Notes: generated by a model from the sequence alone, not told the origin. 64,000 nt of DNA from Allomyces macrogynus ATCC 38327 (GCA_000151295.1 GG745364.1:331892-395891), one strand, 5' to 3'; positions 35,422 through 47,100 are shown, counted from the stretch's first letter. A program made the numbers and translations.

Positions 35422-36221
35422 TCACATAAGCGCCGTCATGTTCCCCCCAAAAAGCACCTTTCCCATGCTTCGCTCCTTGTCGCCCAACACCGCCGCGAGC
35501 CACGCCATCCCCTTCTCGAGCCCCTCGCCCGTCACTGCGCTCGCTGCCTGCACATGCACCAGCTGCTTGAGCTTCCCCACCTCAAGCCGGTCGGCAATCA
35601 CAGCCGCCAATGCGTCGGGCTTGTCCTGCTTGTTGGCCAGAACGAGCACCGCCACGTCGCGCAAGTCGTTGTCGCCGCAGACTCGCGCCAAGACGTCGCG
35701 CGCCTCGTCCATGCGCGTCACGTCGGTCGAGTCGACAATAAACAGAATGGCAGACGTTTTCTCGTAGTCTACATGCGGCAGGCGGCTGGTGAGCAAACAG
35801 CGTCGATGCGACGTTAGCGAGCAAGGATGGCGTATGCAACGTACAGTGTCGATACAGCGGCACGATTTGCGACTGGTATCCAACGTCCCAGATGGTGAAT
35901 GATACGAGGCCGCACTGAACGACCCTGTGGTGCAGGGCGTGCGCGCGTCAGTGGAACCGGTCGTGGTGGGCGACGGTACAAGGCACAAGTACGAACTCGA
36001 AGTTGAATCCTAGAAAGACATGAACGATACCGCCGTCAAATCAGGGTGAAGACTAACGACACAAAGACGATACCAACCAATGGTCGCAATCGTCGTCACA
36101 ACCTCGCCCGACTTGAGCTGGTACAAAATCGTCGTTTTGAGTCGAGTCCGACCATGAGCACCCGTGTCTCCTCTTTCCGGCCCGAAAAGACCGATCGGAG
36201 CCCGGAAATTAATTGGCCCAT
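35422..36221 (-). CDS. ARF/ARL-family small GTPase with damaged P-loop
   Basis: ARF-like GTPase expected to act in membrane traffic. Exons: 36221-36078, 36009-35997 (13 nt), 35924-35845, 35768-35422. It starts MGQLISGLRSVFSGRKEETR, with Gly2 available for myristoylation. Family motifs are LYQLKSGEVVTTIATIG, the switch II DVG with a Gln two residues on (FTIWDVGYQSQIVPLYRHY), LVLANKQDKPDAL (guanine recognition) and ASAVTGEGLEKGMAWL. The P-loop GLDxxGKTT is broken: after GLDS the sequence resumes at KTTILY in another frame, as if 7 nt (or another number leaving remainder 1 on division by 3) were lost near 36140. All other phases fit a 196-residue protein. The C-terminal extension KVLFGGNMTALM is unusual. 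Either a recent pseudogene or a sequence error. Confidence 0.7.
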
Positions 36222-36820
36222 GTCGGCGGTCAGTAATTGTAGAGCGTGCAGGAGCGTGCAGGAGCGCTGGCGCTGACGTGACTGGAGTTCTGAGTGGAGC
36301 GAAATGTCCAGCCAGTTTCGCTCGTCATTTCGCCAAGGGCAGCAGCCTTTTGAGATGCTTGAACGGATTGCGGCAGGACATGGCGAGTTTGCAAAATCCT
36401 GTTCGAGATGACCTGGCGATTGGTGTGCGTCGCATCGTGCCAACTGCCTGCTCATTTCGTGAAGCCTTGACCCGCCCTGTTGGGCAGGTCCACAACCAGC
36501 CACAAGGCCAGCCAAGCTCAAGGGCAGACCGGACTGAGACGGCGACGCATTCCAGGTCGCAACAATCATGATGGCAACCAACGTTAATGTCCACATGAAG
36601 CTGTGTGTATGGAATACAAATATACCCGGGGACTCGGGGAGGGCCAGTGAAAGAAACTGTGCACAAACCAAACGCCAAGCAACCACAAAAAAACCCGTCG
36701 GCGTACTCCATCGCCGCCAAAGTTGTTTGCAAGCCAAGAAAAGACACAACACTACACAAACTTAAAAACATAAATGCACATCTATCACGACCACCGACGC
36801 TCGACCGGCCAGCCGTTCAC
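36222..36820. other. Upstream region of ARF-like gene, no gene seen
   Basis: About 600 nt of lower GC than average. A minus-strand open frame continues upstream of the ARF-like start, but it lacks coding bias and is probably leader or promoter. Confidence 0.45.
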
Positions 36821-37080
36821 TCACTCGAGCACGACCACCCCACTCGGGTCGCGCTGGAACGTGCGGAACGCCGAGACGACCGACACCTGCGCGCGCGTTT
36901 TCCGAATATCCGCTTCCCAATGCACGTGCGCGGCCCGCGAAATCGGCGCGGGCGCCGCACCCGACGCCAACGCGATCGAGGCGCCCGGCGTCGGTGCCTT
37001 GGCATCAAACGACACCGGGCCGACGCGTTTGAGTCAGACACCACGACATTCCCGTCCTGCGTCAAGCTGCTCCACTCTGT
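36821..37080 (-). CDS. 3' fragment of unrecognised gene
   Basis: The last frame reads VGPVSFDAKAPTPGASIALA, then ISRAAHVHWEADIRKTRAQV and ends RTFQRDPSGVVVLE with a stop at 36821. Upstream, SSLTQDGNVVVSDS reads in another frame, so a one-base shift near 37025 or a short exon is needed. No further exons could be found before the duplication breakpoint near 37430, so the gene may have been truncated. Family unknown. Confidence 0.4.
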
Positions 37081-37429
37081 CAGTCTTTGCTCCTCTGGCT
37101 CAACGCCGGCCGACAACGCGCGACCCTGATTTGTACTCCTGCCCTGGTTGTTGCTTGGCCCAGCATCAATTCGGCCACACCCTTTGCCCAGGCGCAGCTT
37201 AATGATTCTTCAAGGCTCGCCCCTGCGGCCATGACAGCAACAACGCTCCTTCAGCAGCAGGACCGTGGATTGCAGAATCCACAAACTTGCCACCAAGCCC
37301 ATCAAATCAGCTCATGAGTCTTCTTTCATCGAGACCGCCTGCCCATGCTCCAGTTGCGCCAGTTTTTGCATGATGCTAGCGCTGATCACATCAAGGAGTG
37401 CACACGGCCCTTTTTTCATGAAGCGACCC

Positions 37430-37798
37430 AATACGACGCAACCGTAGTCATTTGTACGCTTCATTTTGCCCTGGTCCCTCCAGCGGTCTCATCCCAGACT
37501 CACTTGCCAAGTGGTGGAGGGACGTGAACGCGTTGCTCAAAGCCAAGGTCAAGCTCCTTGTGCTCTGAGACTAATGAGATGCTCGGCAACCACAAGCGGC
37601 ACGAGTCTGACTGCATGCGGTTACAGCACTCGACGTGTAGCAAGGGCAAGTTGAAAGGGTCGGCGTGGCACCAGGACCGGATGGAGCGGAAGCAAAGAGT
37701 ACGACGCGTGGTAAGGAGAACTGGACAAGGGCCGCGTACACACGAATGAGTCGTGGGTGCTCCTGTCGCTGCTTGCACTGTTTGCCGCGTTCCGGTGA
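37430..37798 (+). pseudogene. Truncated J-protein copy (last exon)
   Basis: Homologous to the intron 3' end and last exon of the J-protein gene at 12211-12705. It retains ETNEMLGN for EAYETLGN, KGSAWHQDRMERK, and the hydrophobic end (HTNESWVLLSLLALFAAFR) followed by TGA at 37796-37798. It has an in-frame TGA near 37566, several indels and no first exon. The original acceptor TAG has been lost (GTGGAGGG instead). A clear non-functional by-product of the segmental duplication. Confidence 0.85.
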
Positions 37799-38037
37799 CT
37801 AGCGAGCGTCACAGGGTGGAGAAGGTGCGTGATGCTGAGCGCGTCCGGGATCTAAATACAAGTTTTGCGTTTCTGTCGATAATGGAGGGAGCGATGGGCG
37901 AGGCTCAGCAAAAAGTGTCCAAGCCATGTCCACAGCTTGGACCAGCGCCACCATCGCCAGCCACGTCGTGGCCCCGCTCCCCACTCATCTGGTCGCCTCC
38001 TCGCGCGCGCTCACTTGGCGCATTGTGTTCGCCGACC

Positions 38038-40273
38038 ATGCTTCCGCACCATTTCCAAGCCGGCGGCTTGGCCGCTGGCCCGCCGTCGGTGGACCTTGAA
38101 GACATTTTCGACTTGGAAGGGGCCGCCGACGATACCTCGGCCGCGACGACGCCTTCGGCACCCGCTCCCGTCCATCTCCACCCGGCTGCACCTCCCCCTC
38201 AGCGATCGGTCGCTCCTGCTCCCGGACCTCACTCTTCGATTACACCCTTTGGCACCGCGCCGGCTGTCCCGCCCGGCCCGACGCCCGCGTCCTCGGCGCA
38301 GCAGTTTCCCGCTCGTACCACGGCTGCTTCGTACCTGCCCAGGATGCAGCTGCCGTTTGGCAACACGTCCCTCCTCCCGACCGGATCGCCCGCGGCCGCA
38401 TTAACGGCGACCGCGTCGACGAAGAGCCCGGTTGCAAGCGATGCGTCTCAAGAGGCGTTACTCAGGGCGTTACACATGTTGGCGAACGCGCAGTCGGTCG
38501 CGAACGCGGCTGCATTTACGCCGTCCTCGCCACCGCCGGCCCCAGTCGGTGCCGAGACCACGACGTCGCCGCTCGACCAACTGATGCAGGTGCTCGAGCA
38601 AGCGCAATTCATGGTTGGACAGCTCGCGGCGGCCACGACGGTTCATCCCGCTTCTCCGATCCAAGCCATTGCCCCGTTGCCGCGTGCGCTCAAGTATGCG
38701 CTGGTCACGGCCGCGACTCTCAAGTTTGACGAGACGTTCGCCGATGCGCGCAATGCCGCAGCGTTCGTGGGCGGCAAGTCCTCGTGGCGCGAGTGGACCG
38801 TGACCATGCAGGATCCGCCGACTTCCAAGCGCCGGCGCGCCGAGACTGACGCTGCAGATGCGCCCGCGACCGACGACACGACGCCCTTTTGCGTGCTCCA
38901 CCTGCACGTCTTGCTCGACGGCGCCAACAACCAGCCGCTCAAACCGAAGCCCGACACGATTGTGCGCATGCACGTCAAGATTGAGCTCGAGACGCTCAAG
39001 CGGCCTAACGTGCCGACTGAGACGGTATTTGACGACTGGCACGCGTTCACGGCGAGGCCCGACGTCGTGTTGCCCGTGCGGTTCACGCGCGTGCTGATGA
39101 AGTCGGACAGTCATCGCAAGAGCCGGCTCAAGATCACGCTTACGCCTGTGGGTAGCGAGCCGATAGTCGTGGCGGGGAGTACGTACTGGGTTCACTGAAT
39201 GTGGTAAATCTGGTTTTGATCTGACGCGTTTTGTTGTTGCCGAATAGTGCCTGGGACCATTTTGTGCCAGTCGCGACGCACAAGCGACCGCAACAGATCC
39301 AAGCAGACCGCTGACTGCCCGCCCGCGGCCGCTTCCTCCTTGCCCTCTGTTCCCGCGCCGCCCACGCCCACCCCTGTCGGCCAAAAGTCCAAGAAACGCA
39401 CCGCCGGCCAATTGAACGCCTCGTCAACCGACCCGCTCACCACAATCTCTGAGGAACTGGTCGAGGACGTGCGCGGACTGATTTTCAGTGGTGGCGCCGT
39501 CGCTGAAATTCGCAGGATTCTCGGCCACTACACGGTTCCCTATGACGTGCGGCACGACCTGCTCGAAACGGTCCTGCGCGTGCATTTGGTCACAAACGCG
39601 CACGCACCGCGTGGGCCCTGGTCGGTGGCTGAGTTTGAGTCTGTCGTGAAGTGGCTGAGCGACGCGCCGGGCAAGTCGGTCTGGACGGGTACGTGGTGGC
39701 AGGAGGTTCGTGAGCGGGATCGCCACGGGGTTCTGACGGTTGGTTGCGTTTCGGATCGTAGACCACATGCTCGTACACGACATCGCGCAACGGTGCTTTG
39801 ACCGCGACCAGCTGCACGCGATTTTCTCGCCGCTCCTGGTGGCGACCTCATCACCGTCCTCGTCCACCACGGCCACACCCGCCAATGCCGCGGCCACGGC
39901 GCTGCAGCTCGCACTCGTTACTCCCGACAAGGACGGGCACACGCCCGCCCACCGCGCGGCGTATTGCGTGAACGACGAGTTCCTGGTCCTCGTTGGGCGC
40001 GTCTACCCGGTAGCGCTCGTGCAACTGAATGCCGCGACTAAGCGGTCGTTCCTGCACAGTATGGCTGGGCGCGACGGTGCGGCCGCGGCGCTCTTGCGAT
40101 TGCGCGATGAGTTGCCGCCGGAGATCATGGAGCAGGCCGTCCGCGCCGTCGACACGTACGGGAGCACGCCGCTCGCGATGGCCAAGTACCATGCCGAGGT
40201 CAAGAATCGCAGGGAGGTGCAGCCGACGGTCGCCGTGCTGTGCGAGATGGTCGAGGCGATGCAGGTCGCGTAG
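38038..40273 (+). CDS. Ankyrin-ended unknown family, copy C (intact)
   Basis: Intact 697-aa member. Exons 38038-39178, 39248-39688, 39762-40273; both introns (69 and 73 nt, donors GTACGT) are phase 1. Regions: a low-complexity N-terminus (about 1-170), a helix (LLRALHMLANAQ, LDQLMQVLEQAQFMVGQL), and a beta-rich domain of about 150 residues (WREWTVTMQDPP, FCVLHLHVLLDG, IVRMHVKIELETLKRPNVP, FTARPDVVLPVRFTRVL). Then a basic linker, a helical segment (VEDVRGLIFSGGAVAEIRRI, LLETVLRVHLV) and C-terminal ankyrin-like repeats (DGHTPAHRAAYCVNDEFLVL, TKRSFLHSMAGRDG, GSTPLAMAKY). The start aligns with that of copy B (MLPHHFQAGG against MFPRQNQAGD). Function unknown; the architecture suggests a scaffold or regulatory protein. 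Confidence 0.82.
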
Positions 40274-40726
40274 TAGAGGGTTGGGTGGAGAAGATACCCC
40301 ACGTTTCAGTACATATTTTCGCCGCGAACGATATCCCGGTCTGGCGAGTGGCAACTGCCAGAGGGGCATGTTTTGGAAGTGTTGAGCGGCCGCATGACGG
40401 ATTTTGAATGGATCTCATCCGGTTTGTTGTACTTTTTTGGTCATCACTGTGTCAGCGGGCGATGACGAGGTGGAGAGGGCGCCCACCGTGTCGTTGGCTC
40501 GGGTTCTCCGGCGTGTTGGGGAGAGTCAAGGGTGGAGATGGGTGGAGAAGCTGCAAACCACGGAAACGACCAAGCACGACCGTCCCTTGACACTCGACGT
40601 GCGCAACGTCCCGTGCTCAAAGGTATGCACAGGCGGTCTCCGCTGGCGACGATATGGCAAGGAAAGAGTACAAAACGTATTTTTAAATATGATTCCACGC
40701 CCAGAACACATCAACAACACCTCACG
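40274..40726. other. Convergent intergenic region, no gene seen
   Basis: About 450 nt between the stop codons of copy C and UTP7. No coding frame stands out. Confidence 0.5.
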
Positions 40727-42407
40727 TTACCGCTTCTTGGCCTTAAACCGGTCGAGCGGCGAGGCAATCTCCTCGGCCGAGATCCCGCGGCGCCGGCGGT
40801 CGCGCTCAGCACGCTCGCGGTCAATCTGGTCCAAGATCCGCTTCTTCTTGGCATCCATGACATTCTTTTGCTTGCGCAGGTACTTTTTCATGCTCGACCC
40901 GCGGCCCTTCTTGCGGTTCTTTTCGCGCGCATCATCCTCGCCGCCCTCCCCCTCCTCGGTACCGTCGTCCTCGGCATTTGGCTCGCCGTCGACATCCATC
41001 GCGGACGCCGGGTCTTGCCTGCTCTTCTGCTGATCCGGTGCCGTCCCGTGGTACTTTGTCCCGGGCACGCGCAACGCGCGATCGTCCTTCTTCGACACGA
41101 GCGCGCCAATCACGTTCGGGTCAATCGCAATCGTATCTGCCGGCAACTTATCGAGCAACTGCTTGACCTCGGCCTCGCGGCGCATTTTCTTGGTCGCGTA
41201 AGGGTTCGCCTCGAGCGCGTCAAAGTTGGGTTCACCGGCACCGGGCACGACGAGCGACGAAATCCCCTTGGCGTGGCCCACGCCTAATACATCCTCGTAC
41301 GGCGCAAACCGGACCCGGGTCACGGGCATCGCGCCGGGGATATGGTGTGTCATGTACGGCGACTGCACCTTTTCCGGTCCCGCCGCGTCTTTCCAGACGG
41401 TCGCGTGCGAGCCCCACGCGACGGCGAGCAGACCGCGCTGCGAGAAGGACAGGTCCGCCGCGGGCGTGCGCGAAAAGTAGGCGTGCAGTGGCGCGTAGGC
41501 GTTGCGCAAGTCCCAAAGCTTCACTTGGCCGTCGAGACCGCCCGTCGCCATGATGTGGCCCGTCGGGTTGACGGCCACGGACGTGACGGCGCCGCGGTGC
41601 GCGAGGACCTTGACGAGTGGGGCGCCTGAATTGGGCGACCAGAGGGTCACAGTGCCGTTGCCGTGGCCGCAGTGGATGATGGCGTTCCAAGGGTTCTGTG
41701 TCATGGCCGCACACTTGCCGAGCTTGGTTGCGTGCTCCGCCATGATTTGGCCCGTCGACACGTCCTGGTAGACGAGGGTTCCCGGGTCGCCCTGGATACC
41801 GGAAGCAAAGTGCGCGGTCAGATTCCCGGCTCTCTCATCGCGTGTCGAGATATGCAGCACATACAATCGACGCGAGCAGGAAATGGTACGGCAAAAATGT
41901 GAGCCGCTGCGGCGCCTTGTGCTTCTTCATCCGGTGCACTTCGAGCCCCGTGTTATCATAAATATACGCGCAATCCTTTTGCGCCACGGCAAACAGCGTC
42001 TCGTTGTGCAGCCAGCACACGTCGCGAATCGGTTCCCTCAGCTGCACCTCGCACTGCAATTTACCGAGTTTCCAATCAAACGCGGCCAAGTGGCCCTTGT
42101 GCCCGCCAATCAGCAGGTGCCGCCCGTTGCGCGTGTAGTCGACCGTGTAAGGACCGAGTTGCGGCAGGTCCAGGTCAAACACCTTGGCGCGATTCGTCCA
42201 GTCGAGATGCTCTGCGGCCAAATCGCGCTGCTGGACCTTGTAGGTGCGCTCGAGCTCGTGCTCGGGCTCGAGGAACCCGGCGTCTTCGGTGAGCAGGACA
42301 CGCGCGTCACTCCGCTTCACGGCCGCCTCGTGCGCGGCAGTGAGCGCGGCGTGCGTGGCCAGCGCGGCGCGCTTGGCCTTGCCGCGCGTCTGTTTTTTTG
42401 GGGGCAT
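40727..42407 (-). CDS. UTP7: U3 snoRNP WD-repeat protein Utp7/WDR46 (BING4)
   Basis: Nucleolar component of the small-subunit processome, needed for 18S rRNA maturation. Exons 42407-41865 and 41791-40727 (73-nt intron), 535 aa. It starts MPPKKQTRGKAKRAA. WD-type repeats appear as GPYTVDYTRNGRHLLIGGHK, NPWNAIIHCGHGNGTVTLWS and HIMATGGLDGQVKLWDLR. The BING4CT region is conserved: YEDVLGVGHAKGISSLVVPG, AGEPNFDALEANPYATKK and KQLLDKLPADTIAIDP. An acidic stretch (EDDGTEEGEGGEDD) and a very basic tail (SSMKKYLRKQKNVMDAKKKR) follow, as expected for this family. Confidence 0.93.
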
Positions 42408-43234
42408 GGTCGAGGGGTGCAGCGACGGTCTGGGTGGGACGGGGTTCGGGCGGTTCGAATGGGGTCGAGACTGGTTTGAGTGCACGCCGTGAAGTGCTCT
42501 TGATGCTTGCGATGTGATCCAAATCGCGGGCACAACGAAGTCGACGATGGGATGGATGTCGAGCGTGCGCGGTGCTCACGCGCCGTCAGCCGACCCGTTG
42601 TCACTGTCAGCTGCGGCTCTTCATTTTGGTTGCCATGCGCACCGTGGTCGCTGGCCCAGCACCCAACCCGACCGCCGCATCGACGAAGGAGGCGCGCTCC
42701 CGCAACGCCAATCCTCGGACGACGTGCTGCGGGCCTTCTTCTCGTCTTCCTCTTCCTTTGCACGGTTGCTCCCGACCTTGGTAAGTGCGCGCCATCACCG
42801 GCCATCATTTCCGGCTTCTGCAGCATCGCCGCTGGGCCATGCGCACCTCCACTTCCACGCCATCCAAGCGACCCAGGAGCGACTTTGACAACCAGCAAGG
42901 CGAGCAAGGAAGCAAGCACGATCAACGCGCACGAGGAGCCCCTGGCAGCCCTGGCACGAGCGAACTATGGAAACGCAGGAAAGGCTGACAGGGAACCGCG
43001 CTGGCTGCCTTTGCTGCGAGGAAAGGAGGACCCACGCTGGCCAACCCCCATTCAGCATAGGTCGGCGCAAGGCTCTGCATGGACCGGCGCACCACCTGCC
43101 GTGGCGCGCTGCTGCAGATCCACCACGACCACGCCGGTCCCGTGGACGTTATAAACTGATCTGGCGCTTCCGCTCTGCTGCCCGCACGCTCCTTGCTCGC
43201 TAGACCTTACACAACCCACCAACCACAAACCACC
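42408..43234. promoter_or_regulatory. Divergent promoter region, UTP7 / OPRT
   Basis: About 830 nt between opposed start codons, with open frames but no recognisable product. A TATA-like TTATAAAC at 43149-43156 lies about 80 nt before the OPRT ATG and probably sets its transcription start. The ATG follows AACCACAAACCACC. Confidence 0.5.
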
Positions 43235-43891
43235 ATGAAGCAGTACCAGCGCGAATACCTCGACTTTTGCCTGTCAGCGGGCGTTCTGCAGTTTGGCCAG
43301 TTCACGCTCAAGTCCGGCCGGATCTCGCCCTACTTCTTCAACGCCGGTCTCTTCAACACGGGCGACCTGTTGCACGCCGTCGGCAAGTACTACGCGGCGG
43401 CCATGCTCGACCACCAGCAGGAGACGTTCAAGGCGACCGTTCTCTTTGGTCCGGCCTACAAGGGCATCCCGCTCGTGTCCGCGACGGCGATCGCGCTCGC
43501 GTGCCACCACGGCACGTCGCTGCCGTACGTGTTCAACCGCAAGGAGGCAAAGGACCACGGCGAGGGCGGGAACCTGGTCGGGTACACCAAGCTTGCGGGC
43601 GAGCGCGTGCTGATTGTAGACGACGTGATCACGGCCGGCACCGCGATTCGCGAGTCGTTCCCGCTGCTCAAGGCCAATAAGGCCGAGGTCGCCGGTGTTT
43701 TGGTGGCCGTTGACCGCATGGAGCGCGGGACGGGCGCCAAGTCGGCGATTCAGGAAGTGCAGGAGGATATGGGCGTGCCCGTGCGCGCGATCGTGTCGAT
43801 GGCCGACATCATGACGTACCTCGAGGAGAAGGGCGGGTACGAGACAGTGCTGGCCGATATGCGCAAGTACCGCGCGACCTACGGCATCTAA
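43235..43891 (+). CDS. URA5: Orotate phosphoribosyltransferase
   Basis: Converts orotate and PRPP to orotidine 5'-monophosphate in pyrimidine synthesis; cytosolic. Single exon, 218 aa, the usual length for fungal enzymes. Motifs: FTLKSGRISPYFFNAGLF near the N-terminus, VLFGPAYKGIPL, FNRKEAKDHGEGGNLVG (flexible catalytic loop) and the PRPP-binding VLIVDDVITAGTA from residue 125 with adjacent aspartates 129-130. It is not fused to OMP decarboxylase, as in other fungi. Confidence 0.96.
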   Translation: MKQYQREYLDFCLSAGVLQFGQFTLKSGRISPYFFNAGLFNTGDLLHAVGKYYAAAMLDHQQETFKATVLFGPAYKGIPLVSATAIALACHHGTSLPYVFNRKEAKDHGEGGNLVGYTKLAGERVLIVDDVITAGTAIRESFPLLKANKAEVAGVLVAVDRMERGTGAKSAIQEVQEDMGVPVRAIVSMADIMTYLEEKGGYETVLADMRKYRATYGI

Positions 43892-44157
43892 GCGGGGTTG
43901 GTGGTCGGGTCGGGTCGGGTTCTGCGCGCGGTTGCTCAGTGCTTTCCCCGTGTCGTTTTCGAACGGCGACATTAGTATATACATTCGTAATCCCTTCTTT
44001 GTGTCTTGGGGTGGTTAACTTTGAGGTCGGAACCGCGAGATCCAAGCGGATGCTGACGCTGGTGAAGCTGTGGATCTGGATCATGCCAAGTTGATACATT
44101 TCCATCACGCCAATCCACACACATCAACACAAAACTCCACCTCTCCCTCTCACCTCA

Positions 44158-47100
44158 CTACTTCTTCGGCACCGGCGGCGGCGGTGACCCGGCCCCATCC
44201 GCCCCGACCTCCCACAGCTCGTTCCCACCGGTACTCCGCCGCCCGCTGCGTTTCCGGCGCACTCCCCCCTGGGCCCCCGCCACTCCCGGTCCCGCCCCAC
44301 CTCCACCAGAACTATCGCTCGTGGCCCCGGCCATCGCGCCGCCCGCCGGCAAACTCGCCGAACTCGTCGCGGCGGCCATGGCCGCGGCCGAGACGGGTAA
44401 GGTCGGCGCCGATGAGGTGGTCGCGGAACCCGGGGTGGGCATCCCACGCCGCGACCGTTTTTGGTTGCGCATGCTGGACGCGGAGAGGTAGGCTGTGGAG
44501 AAGGTGGAGAGGTGAGAAGAGGAAGGAAAGATGGGAAAGCGCGGGCTGGAAATAGATGGCGCGTACCTTTCCGCGCACGCTCATGCCGTCCCTGCACGTA
44601 CTTGAAGTGCGTGAGCAAATCGACCCACCGGATCTCGGACGTGAGCTTCTTGAACTTGTCTTTCGTCGAGAAAAAGTCGGGGCTAATCCTTGGAGCGCGC
44701 GTCAGCTCATGGGTGCCGCGGCAAGCGAATCAAGGCCGGCCGTACCTCCTGGGCGCCGCGTTCAAGTGTCCGAGCGACGAGACGCACGACAGCCGGTTAC
44801 GCAGTGTGGCGAACGCGCTCGATTGCGGCAGGAGCATGAGGAGCGCGTAGAGGCACTTGAGCAGGTACGGGTGCCGTTCCGGGTCGAGCAGCTGCAGCCG
44901 TAAGTAAGAGAAGACGGGCGATTCGAGGAGTTGCACCAGCTTGTCGATTTGCACGAGCAGCGTCACGGTGATCTCAAAGTCCTCGCTGATCGACGTTGGT
45001 TTCAGGTCAGTTTGGTGGGACGGCGAAATAGATTCGGGACTTGTGCGGCACGTACAAGGTCTGGAGTAGGTTGAACGCATGCTCGTAGGCTTGCGCGAGC
45101 AGACAAAGCGAAAAGGCGGCGACGGGGGAGTGGGACCATGATCGGTACAGGTCGACAAAAAGCACTTGGCCGTCCTGGTCGCGAGCGAGCGAGATTAGCG
45201 TGGGAACCGCATCCGCACAGGAACATTGGCCCGACGGTACCTTCTCGAACTGTCGCAACCGTTTCCTCATGTCGACCATTTCTGCCGACGTGATCATGAT
45301 CAGGTTGAGGTTCGTGATCATCGTGCTACAGTCGGCCGCATCGAGGATGAGCGGACCAGTTCCCGACCAGACACTCGACACAAACCAAACGCACCTTGCA
45401 AAATCCAAGTCGCCCTCCTTTTCCAGCACCTGCGAGAACGACCGGTAAACGTCCTCGGGCGACAGCGCCAAGCACAACTGCCGCAGGATCAATGCCCCGC
45501 GCGTCTCAAGCAACCTGCGGTCCTTGGCAAACAACCGCAAGATATCGGCCATGAGCGCATCGAACCGGTCGGCATCAGACGTGGCCGCAATTTGTGCCAC
45601 CAATTGCAACCCGCGCTTGACCACGTCCTCGACCGGGTCCGACAAGCACCGGAACACCGACTCGAGCAGGGCCGCATCAGCAACCACCACGTGCGACGCC
45701 TTGTTATGCAGCTTGAAGAGCCAGTCGAGGCAGCCCATGCGTGTATCGACCGCGTCCGACCGGCAGTGGGCGAGCACCGTGCGCAAGACCGCTGGAATAT
45801 CGAGCTGCGTGTGTTCCGCGAGCGCGGCCAGGTTCGTTTCGCTCACGAGCTGCATGAGCAACGAGTTGGTCGTTTCCGCGGCCGTCTGGATCTCGCGGTG
45901 CGGTGCGGCGAGCGCGGGAAGGACAGAGTTCAGAATCACGGCCGTGAACGGCAGCATCAATTGCCGCGCGAGAATAATAAACTCGTTGAGCCAGTGCAGC
46001 GCCGTCTGCCGGACGTCGAGTTCCGGGACCCCCAGAAACGGGACCAGGATCGCAAACATTCGCGCGAAATCCAAGTGCGCGGCCTGTGCGGGCGCCCAGT
46101 GGCCGGCTTCGGCCTCGTACGTGCCGAGTCCTGGCGCGGGCACGCCCGCGGCCTCGCCGTAGAGCGACCGTTCGAGCGCGCCGAACCCGACACCGAGTCG
46201 GCGCTGAATGTCGACGGCCTCGGAGATTTCGCGCAGGAGTTCCGAGAGAAGTGCGGCGGTTTTCTGCCGCAGGTCCTCGTTGTCGTCGCCGAGAAACTTG
46301 AACAGACCCTCGAGGTACCGGTGGATCATGGACAGCAGCTCGATGCCGGGCATCGAGTGCAGCACGTTGAGCCACTCGACGAGAAACGAGCGTGTAAGCG
46401 GGTTGAGCGTCTTGATGCGTTCTTCGAGCAGGTCCATGAATTCGTCGAGCGAGAAGAGGTCAAAGTTGGTCACGTAGGTCGTCTTCTTTTCGGTGATGAT
46501 TTCCTTGAGCAACCGGTTGAGTAGCTCGGCCGCGTTCTTGACGCTGCTGTCCGAGTCGGTCGAGAGCTACAAGGGGAAAAGGGGCAGATGGTAGTGGTTC
46601 GCCGCCAGTCAGGTGCTGGCGAGGCGGACGCACTGCACCTTACACAAAATGTCAAATAACTGCGGGAACCGGTGGAGAATGTGCGAGCGCACGCCCTTGG
46701 TCACATTGTAGAGACTCTCGGTCGCGTAGTAGCGTGCCCGCCAATCCGTGTCCTGAAAGCACGACAGGACCGGATCAAGGATCGACGGCAGATGATCCTG
46801 GATGAGCTCTGGACTCTGAACAAATGAATCGACGTAGCGGTCAGTTTTATAGGGTGGATCATGTTGTCCATGGCCGTCGCGACGCGTACCGAGCTAATCG
46901 CAATCGTCACGCCGGCCAGGGCAATCAGGCCGCCGTAGCGGTAATTGCCGACTTGCGACATAACCAGATCGTCGACCAGGTACCGAATAATAACGACGAT
47001 GATCGCCGGCGCCTCCTTGGGCCGTTGCACGAGCAATTCGCGCACAATTCTGCCATCGGGAGGAGGGCTCTGGTCAAGATCACACTTTCTCGATTGAGCG

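Larger units (their letters stand above)
37430..40273 (+). repeat. Segmental duplication unit 2 (inverted relative to unit 1)
   Basis: Holds the J-protein tail pseudogene and family gene C in the same order as 12705-9544 but on the opposite strand. The 5' breakpoint lies inside the J-protein intron. Confidence 0.75.

Noticed and set aside
46801..46890. Apparent frameshift in VAC14 after AMDNMIHP.
   Set aside because: A 74-nt intron with donor GTACGC and acceptor TTCAG restores the family alignment (AISS then [11 protein letters not shown]) without any indel.
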